A stretch of 64,000 nucleotides of DNA, taken from NCBI GenBank assembly GCA_001898965.1, contig MKVW01000009.1, forward strand, positions 395,744 to 459,743, in the 5' to 3' direction. The notes below the pieces were generated by a model. It was given only the letters and a program-made list of their open reading frames with translations, did not search any database and was not told the DNA's origin. Shown here in pieces: positions 27,453 to 39,041 of the stretch. Within the stretch, counting starts at the first letter, position 1; every line of letters starts with the position of its first letter. Origin of the DNA: Rhizobiales bacterium 62-17. Lineage in GTDB: Bacteria; Pseudomonadota; Alphaproteobacteria; Rhizobiales; Beijerinckiaceae. A program made the translations under genes and the position numbers.

Positions 27453-29387
27453 TTGACTGAAGCAACCGCAAAAACCGAGTCCCATGCTTTCCAGGCCGAT
27501 GTGGCGCGCCTGCTGCATCTCATGGTCCATTCGATTTATTCGGACCGCGATATTTTTCTGCGCGAATTGATTTCCAACGGCGCCGACGCCTGCGAGAAGC
27601 TGCGCTATCTCGCCGTGCAGTCTCCCGCACTGGTCAGTGACGAAGCGCCCTTCCAGATCGACCTCATCCTCGACAAGGACGCGCGCACGCTGACGATCAG
27701 CGACAACGGCATCGGCATGGACCGCGCCGATCTCGTTCAGGCGCTGGGCACGATCGCCAGTTCCGGCACCCGCGCCTTCCTCGAAAAGCTCGAAAAGCCG
27801 AAAAGCGATGAGGAGCGCGAAGTCGACGGCGGCGGAGAAAATTCTCCCGGCCAGCTCATCGGCCAGTTCGGCATCGGTTTCTATTCAGCCTTCATGGTCG
27901 CCGACAAAGTCGACGTCTTCACCCGCAAGGCCGGCGAGAACGATGCGTGGCATTGGTCGTCGGACGGCCTCGGCGCTTATACGATCGAAGCGGCAACCAC
28001 CGACGACGCGCCCGCGCGCGGCACCCGCGTCGTGCTGCACATCAAGGAAGACGCTGCGACTTATCTCGAAACCTACAAGATCGAGAGCGTCGTCCGCGAA
28101 CATTCCGGCGCCGTGCAAATCCCCGTCGAGTTGCGCGACAAGCCCGATGCCGAACCGCGCCGCCTCACCGAAGGCGTGGCGATCTGGGCCAAGGCCAAGA
28201 GCGACATCAAGCCGGAAGATTATACGGAATTCTATCGTGGCTTCGCCCATCAATACGATGAGCCGGCGCTGACCGCGCACTGGCGTGCCGAAGGCCGCCA
28301 CGAATATACGGTGCTTGGCTTCGTGCCCGGTTCGCGCCCGATGGATCTGTTCGATCCGATGCGCAAGGGCCGCGCCCGCCTCTACGTGCGCCGCGTCTTG
28401 ATCTCCGACGAAGCCGATCTACTGCCCGGCTGGATGCGCTTCTTCCGCGTGCTCGTCGATTCCGCCGATCTTCCTCTCAACGTGTCGCGCGAACTGATTC
28501 AGCAGAGCCCGGTCTTCGCCACCATTCGCAAGGCCGTCGCCAACCGCCTGGTGCAGGAACTGGTGAAGCTCTCCGAAAACGACGCCGAAAAATTCAACGG
28601 CGTGTGGGAGAATTTCGGTCCGGTCATCAAGGAAGGTCTCTATGAGGATCCCGAACGGCGCGATCAATTGTTCAAGATCGCCCGCTTCGCCACCTCGACG
28701 CATCAAGACGGCAAGCGTTCGCTCGCCGATTATGTGAAGGATCTGAAGCCCAATCAGAACGCCATCTTCTATGTCACCGGCGACGATGCGAAACAGCTTG
28801 CGGCCAGCCCGCAACTGGAAGGCTTCCACGCCCGTGGCATCGAAGTGCTGCTGCTCTCCGATCCGGTCGATGCCTTCTGGGTAACGACGGCGCTCGGCTT
28901 CGACGGCAAGTCGTTCAAGTCGGTGACGCAGGGCGCCGCCGATCTGAAGGACATTCCGCTGACCGACGGCCGCGAACCGCCAGCCGCTGAAGCCGACTCG
29001 GCCGAAACCGCGAGCTTGCTCGCTTACATGAAACAGACCTTGGCCGAGACCGTGGAAGACGTGCGCGTCTCCGACCGTCTCACCGACAGCCCGGCCTGTT
29101 TGATCGCACCCGACAGCGGCCCCGATCGCCGGCTGGAGCGCATTCTGGCCGAACATGGCCGCTTGCAGAACGTCTCCAAGGCCATTCTCGAAATCAACGC
29201 CACCCATCCGCTGATCGAAGTGTTGAAACAGCGCGTGCAAGGCGACGGCGACAAGAGCTTCGTCGAAGATGCGACCTGGCTGATCTATGATGAAGCGCGG
29301 CTGATGGATGGCGAGAAGATCGCCGACATGAGCGCCTTCGCCAATCGCCTGTTCCGGATGATGACCAAGGCCGGGCATGAGAAATAA
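27453..29387 (+). CDS. htpG: Molecular chaperone HtpG (Hsp90)
   Basis: Cytoplasmic Hsp90. From TTG 27453 the product has 644 residues starting (M)TEATAKTESHAFQADV, close to the family start. The GHKL ATP-binding blocks are ELISNGADACEKLR, DNGIGM, and GQFGIGFYSAFMV, all intact. The middle-domain arginine region VRRVLISDEADLLPGWMRF and the dimerisation domain follow. An in-frame ATG at 27411 gives 658 residues but lies within the proposed RpoH promoter; neither start has a strong ribosome site. It is followed after 15 bp by prmC. Confidence 0.95.
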   Translation: MTEATAKTESHAFQADVARLLHLMVHSIYSDRDIFLRELISNGADACEKLRYLAVQSPALVSDEAPFQIDLILDKDARTLTISDNGIGMDRADLVQALGTIASSGTRAFLEKLEKPKSDEEREVDGGGENSPGQLIGQFGIGFYSAFMVADKVDVFTRKAGENDAWHWSSDGLGAYTIEAATTDDAPARGTRVVLHIKEDAATYLETYKIESVVREHSGAVQIPVELRDKPDAEPRRLTEGVAIWAKAKSDIKPEDYTEFYRGFAHQYDEPALTAHWRAEGRHEYTVLGFVPGSRPMDLFDPMRKGRARLYVRRVLISDEADLLPGWMRFFRVLVDSADLPLNVSRELIQQSPVFATIRKAVANRLVQELVKLSENDAEKFNGVWENFGPVIKEGLYEDPERRDQLFKIARFATSTHQDGKRSLADYVKDLKPNQNAIFYVTGDDAKQLAASPQLEGFHARGIEVLLLSDPVDAFWVTTALGFDGKSFKSVTQGAADLKDIPLTDGREPPAAEADSAETASLLAYMKQTLAETVEDVRVSDRLTDSPACLIAPDSGPDRRLERILAEHGRLQNVSKAILEINATHPLIEVLKQRVQGDGDKSFVEDATWLIYDEARLMDGEKIADMSAFANRLFRMMTKAGHEK

Positions 29388-29402
29388 GTCGAGGACGTAT
29401 CG

Positions 29403-30362
29403 ATGAGCCCTGCGGCGCGCGCGCTGACGCAAACTTTGCGCGCGCAGCCCAGCATGGCCGTAGCGCTCGATCGTATCGCCGAAGCCTTCGCTGCAGCCGG
29501 CATCGATACGGCACGCCTCGACGCGCGCCTGTTGCTCTCGGCTGCGACCGGCATCGATGCCGCCGGACTTCTGGCGCGGATGAACGAACCGCTCGATAAA
29601 GCAGCGCTCGATAAACTCATCGGCTTCGTCACGCGCCGGCTCGATCGCGAGCCGGTATCACGCATTCTAGGCTCACGCGGCTTCTGGACGCTCGATCTGG
29701 CGATCGGCCCCGATGTGCTCGATCCCCGGCCCGACACCGAGACCCTGGTGCAGGCGGCCGTCACGGCCTGCCGCCAACGGCGCGACGAGCCCTTGCGCAT
29801 TCTCGATCTGTGCACCGGCTCGGGTGCCATCCTCGCCGCCTTGCTCAGCGAATTTCCGAATGCCACCGGCCTTGGCACAGACATCAGCCCCGCCGCCTGC
29901 GCCATCGCCCAGCAGAACCTCGAAGCCGCCGGCCTTGCGACGCGGGGCGAAATTCGCATCGCCCATTGGGCCGACGGGATCGCCGGCCCCTTCGACCTTG
30001 TCGTCTCCAACCCGCCCTATATCGAAACCTCGGCCTTGGCCGGGCTCGACCCTGAGGTGCGACATTTCGACCCCCAATTGGCCCTCGATGGCGGACCGGA
30101 CGGCCTGACCGCCTATCGGGCCATCGCCGCAGCTCTGCCCAAGCTTCTGGCGGCTGAGGCAGGCAAAGGCACCGGCCTGGTTTTCCTGGAGATCGCCGCC
30201 GCCCAGGCCGCCGACGTCTCGGCCATTGTCGAAGCCGCCGGGCTTACCCATATTGAGGTGATCAAGGATTTCGGCGGCCATGACCGGGTGGTGTCGGGCC
30301 GGGGACAAACAGAGGGTGAACGCGTAAACTTGCCGCTTGGCAGACGCGCAAAAACCGACTAG
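29403..30362 (+). CDS. prmC: Peptide chain release factor N5-glutamine methyltransferase
   Basis: Methylates the glutamine of the GGQ motif in release factors. 319 residues, about 30 longer than usual. An N-terminal helical domain (about 10-95) precedes the SAM-binding motif DLCTGSGAI (135-143) and the catalytic NPPY (203-206). The last 20 residues (TEGERVNLPLGRRAKTD) are an unusual charged extension. In many alphaproteobacteria prfA precedes prmC and DUF4167/clpB follow; here the position of prfA is taken by htpG. The gap to htpG is 15 bp. Confidence 0.93.
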   Translation: MSPAARALTQTLRAQPSMAVALDRIAEAFAAAGIDTARLDARLLLSAATGIDAAGLLARMNEPLDKAALDKLIGFVTRRLDREPVSRILGSRGFWTLDLAIGPDVLDPRPDTETLVQAAVTACRQRRDEPLRILDLCTGSGAILAALLSEFPNATGLGTDISPAACAIAQQNLEAAGLATRGEIRIAHWADGIAGPFDLVVSNPPYIETSALAGLDPEVRHFDPQLALDGGPDGLTAYRAIAAALPKLLAAEAGKGTGLVFLEIAAAQAADVSAIVEAAGLTHIEVIKDFGGHDRVVSGRGQTEGERVNLPLGRRAKTD

Positions 30363-30624
30363 GGTTTTGATATTGAATCGTCTTGACGGGCGAGCTTGCC
30401 GCTAAAGGCAGCGCCGAAACGACGATAAATGTTTCTCCTAATCTATCGGTTCGGTGTGACGGACCGGGAAGATGGTTCCACGGCGGGGCCGTGGCGAGCG
30501 AACCTTGGCCGGAGAGCCTCATTATTCGCAATCGAATGATCCAGTGATCCTTGAATTGCGGACGCACATGGCACAGTCGCCATGCAGGGCGCCCGTCGTG
30601 ATTGGTATGCCTTAGGAAAGATCC

Positions 30625-31584
30625 ATGAGACCAGGTCAGAACAAGCGGATGCGCGGTCGTAATAATAACAACCGCAAGGGTCCTAATCCGCTCACACGTA
30701 CCTACGAATCCAACGGTCCAGACGTCAAAATCCGAGGCACCGCCCACCACGTGGCTGAAAAGTACCTTCAGCTTGCCCGTGACGCCCAGTCTTCCGGCGA
30801 TCCGGTCATGGCCGAGAGCTATCTCCAGCACGCCGAACATTATTTCCGCCTGATCGCCGCCGCGCAGCTTGCCCAGCAGCAGGCGCAGATGGGCGCCAGC
30901 CGGCCGCCGGGCGAAGCGCCCGACACCGCCGACGAGAGCGAAGACGACGACGATTTCGGCGTCATGCCCGACCGCTTCGCCTCGCCGCTCGAGCGCCAGC
31001 AGCCGCAACAACAGCAGCCCTATCCGCAGCATGCCCAGCAGCCGCAGGGCCAATATCCCAACCAGCAGCCCTACGGCGGCCCGCAGGGCGACCAGCGCCA
31101 GCCCGGCCAGCAGATGGATCGGCAAGACCGGCAAGATCGCCAGCAGGGCGACCGCCCGTATCAGGATCGCGGCCCGCGCCAGGATCGGCAAGATCGACCG
31201 TTCTACGACCGCAACCAGAACCGCAACCGCAACCAGAACCGTGACAACTATCGCGGCAATGGCCAGCAGCGCGATTACCAGCAACGCGACTATCAGCAGG
31301 AACAGCCGCGCTTCGACGCGCAGCCGGAGCAGAATGGCAACCGCGCCCCGGCGGTCGAGCCGGACATCCCCGTCGGCCTGCCCTCCTTCATCACCGCGCC
31401 AAGCCGCCCCGTGCCGCAAGACGCAGCCCCCGCCGCCGAAGCCACCCCCCGGGCCGCCGCGCCGGACGCCGGCACCGAGCACGAGGAAGCAACCTTCCAC
31501 CTGCGCAACCGCCGACGCCGCCGGCCCAAGGCCGGGTCCGAGGGGGAAACCCCCGTGGCCGATGACGTGCCGGCCGGCGAATAA
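30625..31584 (+). CDS. DUF4167 domain protein with disordered Gln/Arg/Asn-rich tail
   Basis: 319 residues. The conserved N-terminal domain (about 1-80) begins MRPGQNKRMRGRNNNNRKGPNPLTR and includes AEKYLQLARDAQSSGDPVMAESYLQHAEHY, the DUF4167 signature. Residues 130-240 are low-complexity, with runs such as QDRQDRQQGDRPYQDRG and NRNRNQNRDNY, repeated at codon level at about 31110-31300. The basic N terminus and Arg/Gln/Asn tail suggest RNA binding or condensate formation, which is an inference. Its constant position between prmC and clpB suggests a link to translation or protein quality control. It ends in a strong terminator. Confidence 0.9.
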   Translation: MRPGQNKRMRGRNNNNRKGPNPLTRTYESNGPDVKIRGTAHHVAEKYLQLARDAQSSGDPVMAESYLQHAEHYFRLIAAAQLAQQQAQMGASRPPGEAPDTADESEDDDDFGVMPDRFASPLERQQPQQQQPYPQHAQQPQGQYPNQQPYGGPQGDQRQPGQQMDRQDRQDRQQGDRPYQDRGPRQDRQDRPFYDRNQNRNRNQNRDNYRGNGQQRDYQQRDYQQEQPRFDAQPEQNGNRAPAVEPDIPVGLPSFITAPSRPVPQDAAPAAEATPRAAAPDAGTEHEEATFHLRNRRRRRPKAGSEGETPVADDVPAGE

Positions 31585-31599
31585 TCAGGCGAAGATCAG

Positions 31600-31630
31600 A
31601 AGGCCCGGTTCCCGAACCGGGCCTTTCCTT
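31600..31630 (+). terminator. Rho-independent terminator after DUF4167 gene
   Basis: A perfect 11-bp stem aaggcccggtt / aaccgggcctt (31600-31610 with 31615-31625) and a 4-nt loop, followed by TCCTTTTAG, 15 bp after the stop codon. Confidence 0.9.
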
Positions 31631-31808
31631 TTAGGGGCCGCGGTAACATGCAGATTTCGGCCCAAATTTTTGGCAGAATAGAACCCGCGCGTCTTTTACT
31701 TCGTCGAATGCTCCTTACATCATAGTCGACGGCTGCCAATCGGGGCCGAATCAGTATGCGTGACGCGCAACGGTCGCTTCGGGGCCAGGGTGCGGGCAGG
31801 AGGATTTG

Positions 31809-34457
<2,649 letters not shown>

Positions 34458-34478
34458 TCGTTCCTGATGTTTCCTTTC

Positions 34479-34513
34479 AAGCCGGGCGGCGTGTTAGCGT
34501 CGCCCGGCTTTTT
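34479..34513 (+). terminator. Rho-independent terminator after clpB
   Basis: A 10-bp perfect stem aagccgggcg / cgcccggctt (34479-34488 with 34501-34510) and a 12-nt loop, then TTTA. It marks the exact left boundary of the AT-richer SEFIR gene, which starts 15 bp further on. Confidence 0.85.
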
Positions 34514-34527
34514 ACGTGGGGGGCTGC

Positions 34528-35964
34528 ATGTCAAATCCAAAAATGTTCATCTCTTACAGTTGGACAACACCTGAGCATGAAAAGTGGGTTCTTAAGCTCG
34601 CAGAAGAACTCGCGTCTCAAGGAATTGATGTCAGATTGGACAAGTGGGATTTGAAAGAGGGACACGATGCCTACTCCTTCATGGAATCTATGGTGTCCGA
34701 TCCGAGCGTTACAAAAGTTCTTCTGATATGCGATAAAAAATATGCGGAAAAATCGGATCGACGTACCGGCGGAGCCGGCGCAGAAGCTCAAATCATAACG
34801 CCCGAGCTGTACACAAAAACGGAACAAAATAAATTTGTAGCGGTGGTGCGAGAGAGAGATGAGGATAACAATCCTTTTTTGCCGCGCTATTACAAAGGAC
34901 GAATTTTTATCGATTTGAGTGACGATGCTATCTACGCTGCGGAATATGAAAAGTTACTCCGATGGGCATGGGACAAACCGCTTCATATTCGTCCTGCATT
35001 GGGAAAAATGCCATCTTTCCTCCAGGAAGATAAGGAAAGCATAACGCTACCTACATCGGTGGAGTTTCGCCGCGCTATCGAAGCTGTAAGGAATAGTCGA
35101 CCGTATGTTAAAGCAGCTACGGTGGAATATCTTGAGAAGGTTACATCGGAATTCGAAAATCTAAGGATCAGAATCGAGAATAAAGGAGATGCTGAGACGT
35201 TCGATGATCGAGTAGTTCGAAGCATCGACAATTTTATACCGACGCGAAACGAACTGATAGAATTCTTTCTCGCGGTAGCTACGAACTCATCCGATTCTGA
35301 CATTCTACAAAGCTTGCATCGATTCTTTGAACGACTGCTACCATACACGGCCCGACCGAACATTGATGGTACGCATTGGGATATAGATCAAGATAACTAT
35401 AAATTCCTGGTGCACGAACTGCTTCTCTACTGCTTGGCCGCTTTCATTAAGCGCGAACGCTTCAATGAAGCAGCATTCTTCATAGAGACGGAATATTATT
35501 GGCCAAATACGAGGTCGTCGGAAACCATGTATAGATTCACGGTATTCCGGCAATTTATGCAATCCCTAGCAATCAGAAATGACCGACTGGAGCTTCGTCG
35601 TTTGTCTCTAAGAGCCGACTCTCTGAGTGAACGCTCAAAAAGTACCGGGTTTGATTTCAGAGACATTATGACAGCCGATCTTATCCTGTATTTGCGGGCT
35701 TTAACGTTTAATGATCGTTGGTGGCCTGAGACTCTCTTATATCTAACGTTTTCCTCTGCAGGCCCGCTCGAGCTATTTGCGCGGTGCAGATCGAAACGAT
35801 ATTTCGAGCAAGCCAAGGTGCTATTTGGTGTAAGAGATAAGGATCAACTCGCGCAGCAATTGGTCAAGCTTGAAGCGAATCCAGATCAGATTCCAAGCTG
35901 GCAGTTTGAAAGATTGAATCCTCGCCAAGCTATTCAATTTGAATCGATGGCGACAACAATCTAA
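34528..35964 (+). CDS. SEFIR/TIR-superfamily domain protein, probable anti-phage effector
   Basis: 478 residues from ATG 34528, with a G-run just upstream; GTG 34516 is an alternative. Residues 1-130 form a SEFIR domain, a TIR relative: FISYSW (7-12), a helix EHEKWVLKLAEELASQG, then VRLDKWDL (35-42). Next come VLLICDKKYAEKS and GGAGAEAQIITPE (81-93, with E86/E93 as candidate catalytic glutamates), and NKFVAVV...GRIFIDLS. Residues 150-478 are mainly helical and unrecognised, probably a sensor. Bacterial SEFIR and TIR proteins are known as NAD-depleting abortive-infection effectors; that role here is inferred. The gene is visibly AT-richer than its neighbours, with many AGA, ATA and TTA codons, consistent with recent transfer. 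No partner gene is adjacent. Confidence 0.85.
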   Translation: MSNPKMFISYSWTTPEHEKWVLKLAEELASQGIDVRLDKWDLKEGHDAYSFMESMVSDPSVTKVLLICDKKYAEKSDRRTGGAGAEAQIITPELYTKTEQNKFVAVVRERDEDNNPFLPRYYKGRIFIDLSDDAIYAAEYEKLLRWAWDKPLHIRPALGKMPSFLQEDKESITLPTSVEFRRAIEAVRNSRPYVKAATVEYLEKVTSEFENLRIRIENKGDAETFDDRVVRSIDNFIPTRNELIEFFLAVATNSSDSDILQSLHRFFERLLPYTARPNIDGTHWDIDQDNYKFLVHELLLYCLAAFIKRERFNEAAFFIETEYYWPNTRSSETMYRFTVFRQFMQSLAIRNDRLELRRLSLRADSLSERSKSTGFDFRDIMTADLILYLRALTFNDRWWPETLLYLTFSSAGPLELFARCRSKRYFEQAKVLFGVRDKDQLAQQLVKLEANPDQIPSWQFERLNPRQAIQFESMATTI

Positions 35965-35985
35965 CCAACAGATCGTTGACCACTA

Positions 35986-36012
35986 ATAGAATCGATCGAT
36001 ACGATAGAATCG
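35986..36012 (+). promoter_or_regulatory. Direct repeat upstream of mcd
   Basis: atagaatcg occurs at 35986-35994 and again at 36004-36012, 18 bp apart, with the palindrome atcgatcgat between them. The pair sits 13 bp before the mcd start codon, where a regulator or the edge of the inserted segment could be. Function is not shown. Confidence 0.35.
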
Positions 36013-36024
36013 TTATCGGAGAGG

Positions 36025-37692
36025 ATGATGCAAGCGGAGAGAGGCGAACCACATGACAACGTGGAAGCCCCTCTTACGCTTTTGCCGGAAGCGGTGACGA
36101 CCCTGACCCGTTTCGAAGATGCGGCGCGGACCCGCGTACGGCGAAAGATCGAGATGTCGGCGGGCGGTATCGATGCCGAGCAACGCGCCCTGCATGGCCT
36201 TGCCTGGCTCGCCACCTATCGCCAGACCCTGCAGGAAGTCGCCGATCATCTGGCGCAAGCCAAGGCGCGCGGACAGACGAGCGCCGTGATGCAGGCCATG
36301 GGCTTGATCGCCGCCAGCGAATATCTGGCGCAATGTTTCGGCGGCCTGCCGATGAGCCAATTGGAATTCGCCCGTCCGCATGATTTCGGCTTCTCGGCGG
36401 CGGAAGCGGCCGCTTACCAGACGCCGGCTGTCGAACGGCTGATCGCCCATGGCAATACCGCCGCGACTCGCGCCGCGCTGACGCGTGCCATACGGCAGGC
36501 GGAACCATCACGCCTTTTCGACGGCGATCTCGATAGCGATCTGGCGGCAATCACCGAAACGATTCACCGCTATGTCGACACGAAGATCGCGCTACAGGCG
36601 CACGGCTGGCATTGCGACAATGCCTATATTCCCCTCGACATCATTGCCGATCTCTCGCACCTGGGTGTCTTCGGCCTGACCCTGCCGGAGGACTACGAAG
36701 GTCTTGGCCTCGGCAAAACAGCCATGTGCGCCGTCACCGAAGAATTGTCGCGCGGCTATATCGGTATCGGCTCACTCGGCACGCGCTCGGAGATCGCCGC
36801 CGAATTGCTGCTGGCCGGCGGCACCGAAGAGCAGAAACGCAAATACCTACCGGGCATCGGCTCCGGGCAGATCATCACCACCGCCGTCTTCACCGAGCCC
36901 GAGGCCGGCTCCGATCTCGCCAGCCTGCGCCTGCGCGCCACACGTGTGGACGATCATTATCTGCTGCGCGGCGCCAAGACCTGGATCACCCATGCGGCGC
37001 GCGCCGACCTCATGCTGGTTCTGGCCCGCACCGGCACGGCCGAGGCACGCCACGACGGGCTGTCGATGTTCCTGGTCGAAAAGCCGCGCGGCGACGATGC
37101 CGAACCGTTCGCGCTGCAAGGGCTCTCCGGCAGCGAAATCGAAGTGCTCGGTTATCGCGGCATGAAAGAGTTCGAACTGGTGTTCGACGATGTTGCCGTA
37201 CCGAAGGCAGCTTTACTTGGCGGGGTCGAAGGCAGGGGCTTTCGCCAATTGATGCAGACCTTCGAATCGGCGCGCATTCAAACAGCGGCACGCGCCATCG
37301 GCACGGCGCGCGCGGCTTTCGAACTTGCCGTGCACTATGCCCTTGAGCGGCGGCAATTCGGCAAGGCCCTGATGGATTTCCCGCGCGTCAGCGACAAGAT
37401 CGCCCTGATGGCGGCGGAGATTTTCGCCGGCCGTCGGCTCACCCACTTCGCCGCTCGCGCCAAGGATCTCGGCCGGCGCTGCGATCTCGAAGCCGGCATG
37501 GCAAAACTGTTAGCCGCGCGCATCGCCTGGGCCTGCGCCGACAACACCGTGCAGATTCATGGCGGCACCGGCTTCGCGCTCGAACATCCCGCGTCCCGCC
37601 TGCTCTGCGATGCCCGCATTCTGTCAATTTTCGAAGGCGCCGCCGAAATCCAGGCCCATGTCATCGGCCGCCGGCTGCTGGAAGAGACTTAG
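36025..37692 (+). CDS. mcd: (2S)-methylsuccinyl-CoA dehydrogenase
   Basis: FAD-dependent acyl-CoA dehydrogenase of the ethylmalonyl-CoA pathway, oxidising methylsuccinyl-CoA to mesaconyl-CoA and passing electrons to ETF. 555 residues, longer than ordinary acyl-CoA dehydrogenases because of the Mcd-type N-terminal domain (about 1-150, with RALHGLAWLATYRQTLQ and EYLAQCFGGLPMSQLE). The dehydrogenase part has GKTAMCAVTEELSRGYIGIGSLGTRSEIAAELL, TAVFTEPEAGSDLASLR, KTWITHAARADLM and QTFESARIQTAARAIG, followed by IHGGTGFALEHPASRLLCDARI. These segments match Mcd rather than generic relatives. ATG 36025 or 36028 follows GGAGAGG. The other pathway genes are not in this window. Confidence 0.9.
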   Translation: MMQAERGEPHDNVEAPLTLLPEAVTTLTRFEDAARTRVRRKIEMSAGGIDAEQRALHGLAWLATYRQTLQEVADHLAQAKARGQTSAVMQAMGLIAASEYLAQCFGGLPMSQLEFARPHDFGFSAAEAAAYQTPAVERLIAHGNTAATRAALTRAIRQAEPSRLFDGDLDSDLAAITETIHRYVDTKIALQAHGWHCDNAYIPLDIIADLSHLGVFGLTLPEDYEGLGLGKTAMCAVTEELSRGYIGIGSLGTRSEIAAELLLAGGTEEQKRKYLPGIGSGQIITTAVFTEPEAGSDLASLRLRATRVDDHYLLRGAKTWITHAARADLMLVLARTGTAEARHDGLSMFLVEKPRGDDAEPFALQGLSGSEIEVLGYRGMKEFELVFDDVAVPKAALLGGVEGRGFRQLMQTFESARIQTAARAIGTARAAFELAVHYALERRQFGKALMDFPRVSDKIALMAAEIFAGRRLTHFAARAKDLGRRCDLEAGMAKLLAARIAWACADNTVQIHGGTGFALEHPASRLLCDARILSIFEGAAEIQAHVIGRRLLEET

Positions 37693-37727
37693 GGCTGCGC
37701 CCTTGACGGTCGCCCGCGACAACCTAG

Positions 37728-37885
37728 GTGTCATCCCGGACGCGCCATCGGCGCGATCCGGGAGCCAGGGGCGCGTGGTAGAGCGCTGCGTTATACTTTC
37801 AGCATGTCGCTTTGTGGATGATCAGCATTCGTGATGTGTACCCTGGATCCCGGATCACTTGCTACGCAAGTGTCCGGGATGACAC
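37728..37885. repeat. Dispersed inverted-repeat element, family B, copy 2
   Basis: 158 bp from gtgtcatcccgga to tccgggatgacac, with two internal hairpins (ggacgcgccatcggcgcgatcc at the left, ggatcacttgctacgcaagt at the right). The left half is nearly identical to the copy at 50424-50570. It separates mcd from the convergent TetR gene. Confidence 0.87.
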
Positions 37886-37922
37886 GGAGAGTGCGGCCTC
37901 AGCAGATACAAGACGCCTGACT

Positions 37923-38549
37923 TCAAGGCTTCGATTTCGCCGCGCCCTTATTGCGTTTGACGAGGTCAGCCCACAGAACGCTATAACCCATCGCGTCCAG
38001 CAGGCGCTGGCGCAATTGCCCGGTGATGCGCTGAAACGTGCCCGTGTCGTCGAGCGCACGCGACAGCACGATCGCCCCTTGAATGCCCGCGACCGCCTCC
38101 TCGGCCAAAAGTTTCGCCGTCTTTGGCGCCACGCCTCTTTTGACAATCGCCTTGCGCAAAGCCTCGATCCAGCGGCTGAAATACCCGGCCACCGCCGCCG
38201 CGAATGGATCGCGCGCCGAGCCGAGCCCAACCACGCCGACGAGACAGACGCGCTGCCCGGAGCGGAAATAGCCATCGACCGCATCGAACATCGCATCGAC
38301 GACCGCCGGCGCATCCGTGGCATGCGCCAGTTTGGCGAAGATTTCGGTTTCGAACCAGGCGTCGATATCCGCCAGCACGGCCGCCATCATCTCTTCCTTT
38401 CCGCCCGGAAAGAAATGATAGAGGCTGCCTTTGCCCAGGCCCGTCGCCGCCGAAATGTGCGTCAGGCTCGCGCCTTCATAGCCGTGTTCGCGAAACACTT
38501 CGGCGAGGCCCGGCAATGCATCGGCCCGTTCGGCGACGATGCGCGGCAC
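37923..38549 (-). CDS. TetR/AcrR family regulator of the NTF2-like gene
   Basis: 208 residues. The HTH is at about 18-50: YEGASLTHISAATGLGKGSLYHFF, the TetR recognition helix. The C-terminal part contains CLVGVVGLGSARDPF, often seen in the YxaF/QacR-like branch. It starts at a GTG one base after the TAA of the upstream NTF2-like gene, so the two are translationally coupled. A 22-bp operator-like palindrome precedes that gene, suggesting autoregulation of the pair. The ligand is unknown. Confidence 0.88.
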   Translation of the reverse strand: MPRIVAERADALPGLAEVFREHGYEGASLTHISAATGLGKGSLYHFFPGGKEEMMAAVLADIDAWFETEIFAKLAHATDAPAVVDAMFDAVDGYFRSGQRVCLVGVVGLGSARDPFAAAVAGYFSRWIEALRKAIVKRGVAPKTAKLLAEEAVAGIQGAIVLSRALDDTGTFQRITGQLRQRLLDAMGYSVLWADLVKRNKGAAKSKP

Positions 38550-38550
38550 G

Positions 38551-39015
38551 TTACAGACCCAGATCGCTCAGCGATGGATGGTCGGCCGGGCGCGTGCCCA
38601 GGGGCCAGTGAAACTTGCGTTCGCTTTCCTGGATCGGCAGATCGTTGATCGAGGCAATGCGCCGGGACATCAAACCCGCCTCGTCGAATTCCCAGTTCTC
38701 GTTACCGTAGGAACGGAACCAATGGCCGCTGTCGTCATGCCATTCATAGGCGAAGCGCACGGCGATCCGGTTGCCGGCGTGGGTCCACACCTCCTTGATC
38801 AGCCGATAATCCAGCTCGCGCGCCCATTTGCGCTGCAGGAACGTAACGATTTCGCCGCGCCCTGCGATGAACTCGGCGCGATTGCGCCAATGGCAATCCG
38901 GCGTATAGGCGAGCGACACCCGCTCGGGATCGCGGCTGTTCCAGGCATCTTCCGCCATTCGCGCCTTCTGCGCGGCGGTTTCGGCATTGAACGGCGGCAA
39001 TGGCGGACGCGACAT
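38551..39015 (-). CDS. NTF2-like (DUF1348/SnoaL-like) protein
   Basis: 154 residues from ATG 39015. The cone-shaped NTF2 fold is indicated by [51 protein letters not shown], and [28 protein letters not shown]. The DUF1348 branch is typically paired with TetR regulators, as here. Members may bind or convert small organic molecules; no reaction is established. The frame extends to 39105 but the operator lies there, so the ATG at 39015 is the start. Confidence 0.85.
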   Translation of the reverse strand: MSRPPLPPFNAETAAQKARMAEDAWNSRDPERVSLAYTPDCHWRNRAEFIAGRGEIVTFLQRKWARELDYRLIKEVWTHAGNRIAVRFAYEWHDDSGHWFRSYGNENWEFDEAGLMSRRIASINDLPIQESERKFHWPLGTRPADHPSLSDLGL

Positions 39016-39041
39016 GCGGAACTCCTGTACCGATTGGATAG

